Shown one piece after another: positions 33,001 to 40,924 of a stretch of DNA of 64,000 nt. Source of the DNA: Tropicibacter oceani (lineage in GTDB: Bacteria > Pseudomonadota > Alphaproteobacteria > Rhodobacterales > Rhodobacteraceae); NCBI RefSeq assembly GCF_029958925.1, contig NZ_CP124617.1, positions 52,493 through 116,492 on the forward strand. The letters run 5' to 3'. The first letter of the stretch is position 1. Every line of letters starts with the position of its first letter. Both the position numbers and the translations under genes were made by a program. Below the pieces are notes generated by a model. The model saw only the letters and a program-made list of their open reading frames with translations, was not told where the DNA came from and made no database searches.

Positions 33001-36000
33001 CTATTCGCGCGACACCGTATACAGCTGCCCCGGCATGATCGGCCCGGCCAGCACGGTCTGGGTTCCATCGGCCCAGCGAATGCGCGCCTCGGCGGCGCTT
33101 TGGGCGGTGCCCAGGCCGAAATGGGCAATCGGCGCGTCAAAGCTCATGAAGCCGCCGCCAAGCTGGATCTCTCGGGTCTGGAGGCTGCCGTCGTGGCCCA
33201 CCAGCGTGACCTTGGCGCCGATGCCATCGCGGTTGCCCGCGCCGTCGCGCAGCCGAATGGCCAGCCCCGGTGCCTGGGTGTTGTTGCGAAAGACCGTCAG
33301 CGGGCCGTTGACCGGATGGGTCACCATGTCCAGGTCACCGTCACCATCCATGTCGAACTGCGTCGCCGAGGCCGTCATCAGATAGTCCTCAAGCCCGAAA
33401 GCCCCCGAGGCTTCCTCCAACGTGCCCTGCCCGGTGTTGTGAAAGAACAGGTTGGACGGCGACACTTCGTTCGGAACCCAGGTGCCGTTGACGATATAGA
33501 CATCCTGCCAGCCGTCCTGATCGAAATCAGCGATCTTGGTGTCCCAGCTCCAGCCGCCCACATCCAGACCGCGCTGCGCCGCCGTGTCGACAAAGGCCGC
33601 GCCTTGCCATTCCAGCATGACGTTCGAGCGCAGGATCTGCTGATGGGTCAGCGCGATTTCGTCTGCCAGGGGCTGGCGCGCGGGTTTGAAATGCAGGGCG
33701 CAATAGGCGGCAGGCACCGGTTGATCGGCGGGGATCAATTCGCACAGCTTGGCGTCGCGGCGCTGGATCGCCAGATCCTTGATCAGCATGGCCTTGCACT
33801 CTGCCTGATAGCGGCCGTCCAACTGCTGGCAGCGGTTCGCATAGGTCGGATCAAAGCTGTTGCCGGATTTGTACCAGGCCTTGATCGCCATGTTCCGTTC
33901 GCACACGCCTTTGGCGTCGGCATCCTCGATCTTGTCGCAATAGCGTTCCAGCGGCTGCATCTTGAGCTTGCGCGACACGCCAGAGGACCGCCCGGCGATC
34001 TGCGCAAGGTAGACCGACGGTCTGCCCTGGTTGAACAGGTCGGCGGATTTGATGGCCATGGTGGTCGTGGTCGTATGGGGAATGACGCCATCGGCATGGG
34101 TGATCATCGTCAGGTTGCCCTGGCCATCACCGCGATAGAAATAGTCGGGAATGTCAAAGTCGTTGCCGACGATCAGGTCCTGCGCTCCGTCATCGTCGAA
34201 ATCGGTGAACAGGATCGACAGGGTTTCACCGGGAATGCCGGGCAGCGGCGCATAGCTCGCGGCATCCAGCGCCCCGGTCTTGTTCAGAACAATGCCGTTG
34301 CGGGCCTCTTCGCCGGGGATGCGGCGGTACCAACCCGCCGCCCAGTTGCCCAGGGCCAGGTCCAGGTGGCCGTCGGCGTCGATGTCGGCCAGGCTGATCG
34401 CCATCGACAGCGGCGCGTCGGGGTTGTTCGGGACGGGCCGGGGCGGTTCGGCCCCAAACCGGCCATCGACATTGCGCCACCAGAAGTTGCCGTCCAGATA
34501 GGTCGCCAGGAACAGATCGCGCCAGCCGTCATTGTCCAGGTCCGCCAGCACCGCGTTGAAGATCGGCTTGTCCGCCAGCGCCCCCAGCGGCACGTCGATG
34601 CGGGTGAACTGACCGCTGCCATCGTTTTCGTAAAGGTAGAGCCCGACCTCGGTCGAGGCGACGACAAGGTCGATGTCTCCATCGCCGTCGATGTCGCCCG
34701 ACGACAGGCTGCGGCCCTCCCAGAAGGGCGGCCACATGTCGCGCATGGTGAATTCAACGGGCTTGTCGATGCCGATTGTGCTGGCCTCTTGCCGGGTAAA
34801 GGGAGTCTTGGCCGCGGGGCTGGGCGGGGTAAAGGGCGTGCTGTCGACGGTGATGCGCGCCGCATCGGCGCTGGTTGCCTGCAACGCCAGGGCAAGCCCG
34901 GCGGCATGGGCCGCCCCCCACAAGGGCGCGTCGTCGGCCTGCCCGGTCAGCATCCGAAGGGCCTGATCGCTGCGCCATTCGTGATAGGCATTGGCCCCGA
35001 ACCCGGCACCAAACCCCAGCGCCGCGATCACCAAAGCCATCATCGCCGCCGCCCGCAGGCCCAACGTCTGGTATATGATAAAGAAGGAATAGATGGAAAA
35101 GCTGCCCAGCGTGAACAGCAGCGCCATCACGAAACCATGCGACAGCCCCGCCGCGATCAGCGCTCCGGACAGCACCACGTCAAAGGACATGGGCACCGGC
35201 AGGAACAGCCCCGCCAGCGTGACCAGCGCCAGGATGCCGATGCCAAACCCCAGCCCCATGATCAGGTCTTGCGGCAACAGCGTGCCGACCGCCGCGCCCA
35301 GAAAGCCGGCCAGCAGCATCAGCGGCACGGTCAGACGCAGGATGTACCAAAGGTTGCGCGCATAGGCGACAACCACGCCGATCACCGCCGCGACCAGCGA
35401 TTCCGTTTCGGTGTTCAGCTCGCTTGCTGCCCAGGGGACCTGCCGGATCTCGCTTGGTGCGATCTGTGTCGAGGGCAGGTGGCGGCAGATCAACGGCACC
35501 GCCACAAGGATCACGAACAGGCTGAGCGCGATCTTTGTCACGGCCATGTAGAACGGCAAAAGGCTGAACAGCATGGACAACACCACGATGTTCAAAGTAG
35601 GCGAGGCGACCATCGCCGACAGGGTCGTTTCCGCCCGCATCCCGGCCGAATACATGCCCTTGCCGATCGGGGCGACGCAATTGGCGCAGACGCCAAGCGG
35701 CGCGCCGATGAACATGCCCAGAAAGGAATTGGCAAAACCGCCGCGAAAGCTGCGCTGGCGCAGATAGCCCATCGCCGTCATGAAAGCGGCGGCGAAAAGG
35801 ATGCCGAAGGTCATCCCCTTCTTGTTGGTGTTGATCCAGTTCAAGGTGGAATAATAGATCTTTTCGACCGTGCTCATGGCTTCGGTCAGCTGGTACTTGG
35901 CCTCAAAGCTCAGCGGATCCTCAAGCTGGATCGCCCCGGACATCATCGCCTTTTCGTTCAGCGCCGGATAGCGCGACCCGGTCCAGAACAGATAGGCCAG

Positions 36001-36066
36001 AACAGCGACGATCAGAACCGCAAGGAAAAAGCGTTTCTGGTAGGGCGGGGATATGATCGTTTCCAA
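33001..36066 (-). CDS. fusion: ArsP/DUF318-like permease + FG-GAP/VCBS propeller + ASPIC/UnbV-like domain
   Basis: A 1021-residue protein. After an N-terminal anchor (FFLAVLIVAVLAYLFW), residues ~80-360 form a permease with about eight TM segments. One carries the motif APLGVCANCVAPIGKG, like the Cys-containing segment of ArsP/DUF318 permeases; another region reads LFLPVPMSFDVVLSGALIAA. From ~440 to ~920 there are FG-GAP/VCBS repeats with six calcium-type loops, such as GDIDGDGDIDLVV, ADIDADGHLDLAL and ADFDQDGWQDVYI. The last ~85 residues (AIRLRDGAGNRDGIGAKVTL, then IRWADG) match ASPIC/UnbV. A Cys-containing insert (~660-790) has no assignment. The start is a TTG after AGGAG. The propeller should face the periplasm or exterior. 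Confidence 0.85.
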   Translation of the reverse strand: METIISPPYQKRFFLAVLIVAVLAYLFWTGSRYPALNEKAMMSGAIQLEDPLSFEAKYQLTEAMSTVEKIYYSTLNWINTNKKGMTFGILFAAAFMTAMGYLRQRSFRGGFANSFLGMFIGAPLGVCANCVAPIGKGMYSAGMRAETTLSAMVASPTLNIVVLSMLFSLLPFYMAVTKIALSLFVILVAVPLICRHLPSTQIAPSEIRQVPWAASELNTETESLVAAVIGVVVAYARNLWYILRLTVPLMLLAGFLGAAVGTLLPQDLIMGLGFGIGILALVTLAGLFLPVPMSFDVVLSGALIAAGLSHGFVMALLFTLGSFSIYSFFIIYQTLGLRAAAMMALVIAALGFGAGFGANAYHEWRSDQALRMLTGQADDAPLWGAAHAAGLALALQATSADAARITVDSTPFTPPSPAAKTPFTRQEASTIGIDKPVEFTMRDMWPPFWEGRSLSSGDIDGDGDIDLVVASTEVGLYLYENDGSGQFTRIDVPLGALADKPIFNAVLADLDNDGWRDLFLATYLDGNFWWRNVDGRFGAEPPRPVPNNPDAPLSMAISLADIDADGHLDLALGNWAAGWYRRIPGEEARNGIVLNKTGALDAASYAPLPGIPGETLSILFTDFDDDGAQDLIVGNDFDIPDYFYRGDGQGNLTMITHADGVIPHTTTTTMAIKSADLFNQGRPSVYLAQIAGRSSGVSRKLKMQPLERYCDKIEDADAKGVCERNMAIKAWYKSGNSFDPTYANRCQQLDGRYQAECKAMLIKDLAIQRRDAKLCELIPADQPVPAAYCALHFKPARQPLADEIALTHQQILRSNVMLEWQGAAFVDTAAQRGLDVGGWSWDTKIADFDQDGWQDVYIVNGTWVPNEVSPSNLFFHNTGQGTLEEASGAFGLEDYLMTASATQFDMDGDGDLDMVTHPVNGPLTVFRNNTQAPGLAIRLRDGAGNRDGIGAKVTLVGHDGSLQTREIQLGGGFMSFDAPIAHFGLGTAQSAAEARIRWADGTQTVLAGPIMPGQLYTVSRE

Positions 36067-36180
36067 GGCACCACTCCTGATGAAATTCGCGTCGCGTAAA
36101 AATCACGAGGAACGCCATGAAAAACACCCGGCGCCCTCAGGCGATGCCGGGCCTGCCCTGGCCCGGCTGACGTTGCGGGC

Positions 36181-36588
36181 CTATTCTTCCTTGATGTCTT
36201 CGGGGGTGATGATCACCCCGCGCGAGACCACGAAATGCCCGGTCATGTAGAACGGCTTGGCCATCGAGGTTTCCGGGTTGCCCCGCCCATTGTCGATCGG
36301 ATTGACGATTTCGACCTTTTCATCGGTGGCTGCGCGCAATTCAAAGCGATAGACGCCGTCCATCGCCTCGGCCCGGTCCAGCTCATAGACAGGCGTCCCC
36401 GACACCGCATGGACCTGAGAGATTTTCCCGTTCGGCGCGGCGACGACCATGGTGGCATTGCTCAGCCCGATCCAGTTTTCGAACCAGACGGCGTTGGAGT
36501 TGTGTTGCTGAACCGGATCGACGGTATTGGCCACAAGGGCGGTCGCCGCCCCAAGCCCCAGTGCCACGATCAATGACATGCCTCGCAT
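36181..36588 (-). CDS. small exported protein of unknown family
   Basis: A 135-residue protein with a signal peptide-like N-terminus (MSLIVALGLGAATALVA). A compact soluble part follows: AVWFENWIGLSNATMVVAAP, VHAVSGTPVYELDRAE, GVYRFELRAATDEKVEIVNP and HFVVSRGVIITPEDIKEE. I do not recognise the family. A perfect AGGAGGTG lies five bases before the ATG, so it is probably translated strongly. It is 114 bp upstream of the permease-propeller fusion on the same strand, likely in one transcript. The 221-bp gap upstream, shared with the divergent alpha-glucosidase, holds no other gene. Confidence 0.78.
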   Translation of the reverse strand: MRGMSLIVALGLGAATALVANTVDPVQQHNSNAVWFENWIGLSNATMVVAAPNGKISQVHAVSGTPVYELDRAEAMDGVYRFELRAATDEKVEIVNPIDNGRGNPETSMAKPFYMTGHFVVSRGVIITPEDIKEE

Positions 36589-36809
36589 AATTCACCTCCT
36601 GAAAATAATGTCTTCTGGGCCGCCAGTGTAAAAACCCGGCAGCTTTTCAAGCAGATATACTACCGCATTTCCCCCGAAACTCAAAAGCTTTGTCCCGGCT
36701 GCCAAAGCGCCCCGACGGCGCCCGCCGCAATGATTTGCCGCAGCCTGGCTTTGTTGCTTTTCGTTACCGCAAACATCGCTATTGTGGCAAAAACAGCCGG
36801 GGGCTCAGC

Positions 36810-38435
36810 ATGAACGAATGGTGGCGCGACGCGATCGTCTATCAGATCTATCCAAGGTCCTATCAGGACGATGATGGTGACGGTGTCGGCGATCTGAGGG
36901 GCATAACCCGGCGGTTGCCGCATGTGGCCGATCTGGGGGCCGACTGCATCTGGCTTTCGCCGATCTTTCAGTCGCCGCAAAAGGACATGGGCTATGACGT
37001 GTCCGATTATACCGCCATCGACCCGCTGTTCGGCACGCTCGAGGACTTTGATGCCCTGATCGCCCGGGCGCACGACTTGGGCCTCAAGGTGATCGTTGAC
37101 CAGGTGCTGTCGCACACCTCGGACCAGCATCCCTGGTTCAAGGAAAGCCGCGCCAGCCGCGACAATCCAAAGGACGATTGGTACGTCTGGGCCGATCCAC
37201 TGCCCGACGGGTCACCGCCGACCAACTGGCACAGCCATTTCGGCGGCCCCGCCTGGGAATTCGATCCCGGTCGCGGCCAGTATTACCTGCACAACTTCCT
37301 TGCCTCGCAGCCCGACCTGAATTTCCACAATCCCGACGTGGTCGATGCCATTCTGGACACCTGCAAATTCTGGCTGGACCGGGGGCTGGACGGGTTCCGG
37401 CTGGATACGGTCAACTACTATGTCCACGATCAGAAACTGCGCTCGAACCCGCCAGCACAGGTGAAACCGCAGGTCATGGCGACCGATCTTTATGGGATGC
37501 AGCACAATATCTACAACAAGACGCGCCCCGAAAACCTTGATTTCATCGAACGGCTGCGCGCCCTGACCGACCAGTATGACGACATCATGATGGTCGGCGA
37601 AGTGGGCGAGATGGGCCATCGCTCGATCGAGATCATGGGCGAATACACCGAAGGCTCCGCGCGGCTGCACATGGCCTACAGCTTTGCCATGCTGGGGCCG
37701 GATTTCAGCGCCGAACATTTCCGCAACTGCATCGAAGGGTTCCAGCGCGGCGCGCCCGATGGCCACCCCTACTGGTCCTTCAGCAACCACGACGTGCCGC
37801 GCGAAGTCACCCGCTGGGCCGAACACGCCGTGTCCGAGGACAGTATCGCCCGGCTGGCCTGTGCCATGTTGTTGTCGTTCGAGGGCACCATCGGCATCTA
37901 CCAGGGCGAAGAGCTGGGCCAGACCGAAACCGAACTGGTCTACGAAGAACTGACCGACCCGCCTGCCCTGCGCTATTGGCCTGCGGTCAAGGGGCGTGAC
38001 GGCTGCCGCACGCCTATGGTGTGGGAAAAAGACGCGCCGAATGCCGGGTTTTCAACCGGCAAACCTTGGCTGCCGGTCAAGCCGCCGCAGGCGGCCAAGG
38101 CGGTCGATGCGCAGACCCCGGACGGCATCCTTGCCTTTTTCAAACAGGCCATCGCCTTCCGCAAATCCAGCGCCGCCTTGTCCCATGGCAAAACGGTGTT
38201 CCTGAACCTGCCCGAGCCGCTTTTGGCCTTTCACCGCAAGGCGGACAAGCAGACCCTGACCTGCGTGTTCAACCTGTCGCCCAAGCCGCTGACCCTGACC
38301 GTCAAAGGCGACGGCAAACTGTCAGGCCCGCAAAATGCGACACTGGCCAAGGATACGCTGACCCTGCCGGGCAATGGCTTTGCCTACATCGAAAATGACG
38401 GGACGCTGACGCTCAAGGCCTCTGCATCCAAATGA
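36810..38435 (+). CDS. GH13 alpha-glucosidase
   Basis: A 541-residue glycoside hydrolase family 13 enzyme, alpha-glucosidase/oligo-1,6-glucosidase subfamily, releasing glucose from alpha-glucosides. The N-terminus WWRDAIVYQIYPRSYQDDDG is diagnostic. Catalytic residues are Asp in GFRLDTVNY (~195), Glu in MMVGEVGEM (~262) and Asp in SNHDVPR (~325). The ATG at 36810 gives the standard start; the open frame upstream has no family similarity. It has no signal peptide, so it is cytoplasmic. It converges on the glycogen operon and may feed on alpha-glucosides or maltodextrins. Confidence 0.93.
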   Translation: MNEWWRDAIVYQIYPRSYQDDDGDGVGDLRGITRRLPHVADLGADCIWLSPIFQSPQKDMGYDVSDYTAIDPLFGTLEDFDALIARAHDLGLKVIVDQVLSHTSDQHPWFKESRASRDNPKDDWYVWADPLPDGSPPTNWHSHFGGPAWEFDPGRGQYYLHNFLASQPDLNFHNPDVVDAILDTCKFWLDRGLDGFRLDTVNYYVHDQKLRSNPPAQVKPQVMATDLYGMQHNIYNKTRPENLDFIERLRALTDQYDDIMMVGEVGEMGHRSIEIMGEYTEGSARLHMAYSFAMLGPDFSAEHFRNCIEGFQRGAPDGHPYWSFSNHDVPREVTRWAEHAVSEDSIARLACAMLLSFEGTIGIYQGEELGQTETELVYEELTDPPALRYWPAVKGRDGCRTPMVWEKDAPNAGFSTGKPWLPVKPPQAAKAVDAQTPDGILAFFKQAIAFRKSSAALSHGKTVFLNLPEPLLAFHRKADKQTLTCVFNLSPKPLTLTVKGDGKLSGPQNATLAKDTLTLPGNGFAYIENDGTLTLKASASK

Positions 38436-38447
38436 ACGGCGCGTCGT

Positions 38448-38498
38448 CCCGGGCTTGACCCGGGACCTCATCGCCAGAGGCCCCGGGTCAAGCCCGGG
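38448..38498. repeat. long inverted repeat (REP-like) between alpha-glucosidase and glgP
   Basis: CCCGGGCTTGACCCGGG (38448-38464) and its exact reverse complement CCCGGGTCAAGCCCGGG (38482-38498) are separated by 17 nt. Each arm is itself partly palindromic. It sits between two convergent genes, where it can act as a bidirectional terminator. The sequence type is common as an intergenic repeat in alphaproteobacteria. Confidence 0.75.
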
Positions 38499-38509
38499 GC
38501 ACGCGGCGC

Positions 38510-40906
38510 TTACCGGTTCAGCAGGCTTTTGGCATCCCAGACCTGCTCCATGTACCCCCGGATCGTGCGATCCGACGAAAAGTACCCCGATCCCGCGATA
38601 TTGCGCAGAACCATGCCGTCCCAGCGGTCCGTATCGGCATAGGCCGCGTCAACTTTGGTCTGGCAAGCCAGGAACGCCGAAAAGTCCGAGGCGACAAGGA
38701 ACGGGTCGTGGTTCCAGGTGTGATCAAGCAGCCCGTGATAGCGCGTTGGTTCCTCGGGGTTGAAGCGGCCTTCGGCCAGCATCTGCAACACGTCCTGCAA
38801 TTCCTGGCTGGCCATGATGGCCGAGCGCGCGTGATCAGGCTTGCGATAGCGTTCCAGCACCTCGTCCGCCGTCATGCCGAACAGGAAAAAGTTTTCCGCG
38901 CCCACGTGTTCGCGGATTTCCACGTTGGCCCCGTCCAGCGTGCCGATGGTCAGCGCCCCGTTCATGGTGAACTTCATGTTGCCGGTGCCCGACGCCTCTT
39001 TGCCCGCGGTCGAGATTTGCTCGGACAGGTCCGCCGCAGGGATCAGCCGCTGCGCCATCGAGACGTTGTAGTTCGCCGGATAGACCACCTGAAGCAGGTG
39101 CCTGGTCAGCGGGTCGTTGTTGACCACCTTGGCCACGTCGTTGATCAGGCGAATGATTTCCTTGGCGGTGAAATAGCCCGGTGCCGCCTTGCCGCCAAAG
39201 ATCTTGACGCGCGGGGTCCAGTCCGCGCCGGGATTCTTGCGGATGGCGTTCCAGCGCGCGATGGTTTCAAAGACGTTCAAAAGCTGGCGCTTGTATTCAT
39301 GCACCCGCTTGATCTGCACGTCGAACATCGCGTCCGGGTCCAGTGTCAGCCCCATGTTGGCCTGCACCCAGTTGCCAAAAGCGACCTTGTTGGCGCGCTT
39401 GGCGCGGCGCAGCGCGGCGCGCAGGTCCGGGCTGTCGTGCTCTGTCAGCTCTTTCAGGCGGTCCAGATCGTCCTCCCAGCCGGTGCCGATTGTCTCGGTG
39501 ATCACCTGCGACAAGGCGGGGTTGGACAGTTTCAGCCAGCGGCGCGGCGTCACGCCGTTGGTCTGGTTCAGGATGCGGCCCGGATAGGCGCGGTCAAGAT
39601 CGGCAAAGACGGTCTGCTTCATCAGGTCGCTGTGCAGCGCCGACACGCCGTTGACATGGCTGGCCATGACAAAGGCCAGCGTGCCCATATGCACCTGATC
39701 GTGGTGCACGATGCGCAGATCGGGCGGGCAGTCCGTCGCCGCGTGATGTTCGGCGTCGATGCGTTCGATGATCTGCATGTGGCGCGGCAGGACCCGCCCC
39801 ATCAGCCATGTCGACCACTTTTCCAGCGCTTCGGGCAGCAGGGTGTGGTTGGTGTAGTTCAAACAGCCCTGCGCAATCGTCTTGGCGCGGTCCCATTCCA
39901 GCCCGTGCACGTCCACCAACAGCCGGATCAGTTCCGGCCCGGCCAACGCCGGGTGGGTGTCGTTCATCTGGATCGCGACCTTTTGTGGCAGCAGGGACAG
40001 GTCGTCATATTCCGACAGGAACCGCCGCAGGATGTCCTGCAACGCCGCCGAGGTCAGGAAATATTCCTGCTTGAGGCGCAATTCCTTGCCGCTGTCGGTG
40101 GTATCCTCGGGGTACAGGACCCGCGACAGGGTGCGCGCCAGCGCCTCGGGCGCGGCGGCGGCGGTGTGATCGCCGGAATTGAAGCGCTCCAGATCGAACA
40201 GTTCCGTCGGGTGCGCCCCCCACAGGCGCAGCGTGTTCGACCACTTGCCCTGCCAGCCGACCACGGGCGTATCGTATGCGCGCGCCAGCACGGTTTCCGC
40301 CGGATGCCACGTCGCCTTGCCATCCCTGGTGTCGACGTGGCCCTTGAACGGCACGGTATAGCAGGCCTCGGGGCGCTCGAATTCCCACGGGTGCGGCTGG
40401 TTCAGCCAATCCTCGGGGGTTTCGACCTGACGTCCGCCCTGGAAACGCTGGCGGAACAGCCCGTGTTCATAGCGGATGCCATAGCCAAAGGCCGGGCAGC
40501 CCAGCGTCGACATGCTTTCAAGGAAACAGGCCGCCAGACGCCCCAGCCCGCCATTCCCCAGCGCCGCGTCGGGCTCGTTCTCGACCACGTCCATCAGTGA
40601 CATGCCGTCCTCGGCCAGCACTTCCTCGATCTGTTCGTGCAAGCCAAGGTTGATCACCGCATCCTCAAGGATACGGCCGATCAGGAATTCCATCGACAGG
40701 TAATAGACCCGCTTGCCTTGCTCTTCGTAGGTCTTGCGCGTCGCTTCGAACCAGCTGTCCACGATCAGGTCACGCACCGTATAGCTGACCGCCATGCGCC
40801 AGTCATAGGTGCTGGCGTGGGCCTTGTCCTTGCCCATGGTGTACGTCAGATGCTGGGCAATGCGGGCCCGCAGCAGATCCGCGGACAGGGTGTTCATGGC
40901 ATTCAT
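38510..40906 (-). CDS. glgP: glycogen/alpha-glucan phosphorylase GlgP
   Basis: A 798-residue GT35 phosphorylase that releases glucose-1-phosphate from glycogen using pyridoxal phosphate. The PLP-lysine motif EASGTGNMKFTMNGALTIGT is intact. The N-terminal half has YYLSMEFLIGRILEDAVINL and GNGGLGRLAACFLESMSTLG. QMNDTHPALAGPELIRLLVD and NQTNGVTPRRWL are also conserved. Length is normal. It is the last gene of the glg operon, 18 bp after the amylosucrase-like gene, so breakdown and synthesis enzymes are co-transcribed. Confidence 0.96.
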   Translation of the reverse strand: MNAMNTLSADLLRARIAQHLTYTMGKDKAHASTYDWRMAVSYTVRDLIVDSWFEATRKTYEEQGKRVYYLSMEFLIGRILEDAVINLGLHEQIEEVLAEDGMSLMDVVENEPDAALGNGGLGRLAACFLESMSTLGCPAFGYGIRYEHGLFRQRFQGGRQVETPEDWLNQPHPWEFERPEACYTVPFKGHVDTRDGKATWHPAETVLARAYDTPVVGWQGKWSNTLRLWGAHPTELFDLERFNSGDHTAAAAPEALARTLSRVLYPEDTTDSGKELRLKQEYFLTSAALQDILRRFLSEYDDLSLLPQKVAIQMNDTHPALAGPELIRLLVDVHGLEWDRAKTIAQGCLNYTNHTLLPEALEKWSTWLMGRVLPRHMQIIERIDAEHHAATDCPPDLRIVHHDQVHMGTLAFVMASHVNGVSALHSDLMKQTVFADLDRAYPGRILNQTNGVTPRRWLKLSNPALSQVITETIGTGWEDDLDRLKELTEHDSPDLRAALRRAKRANKVAFGNWVQANMGLTLDPDAMFDVQIKRVHEYKRQLLNVFETIARWNAIRKNPGADWTPRVKIFGGKAAPGYFTAKEIIRLINDVAKVVNNDPLTRHLLQVVYPANYNVSMAQRLIPAADLSEQISTAGKEASGTGNMKFTMNGALTIGTLDGANVEIREHVGAENFFLFGMTADEVLERYRKPDHARSAIMASQELQDVLQMLAEGRFNPEEPTRYHGLLDHTWNHDPFLVASDFSAFLACQTKVDAAYADTDRWDGMVLRNIAGSGYFSSDRTIRGYMEQVWDAKSLLNR

Positions 40907-40924
40907 AACTGTTCCAGTGCGTTC

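Noticed and set aside
32935..36099. A 1054-codon open frame on the + strand opposite the permease-propeller gene
   Set aside because: It is the antisense of a strongly coding gene in high-GC DNA. Its His/Gly/Arg-rich translation has no domain, whereas the opposite strand has clear permease and FG-GAP motifs.
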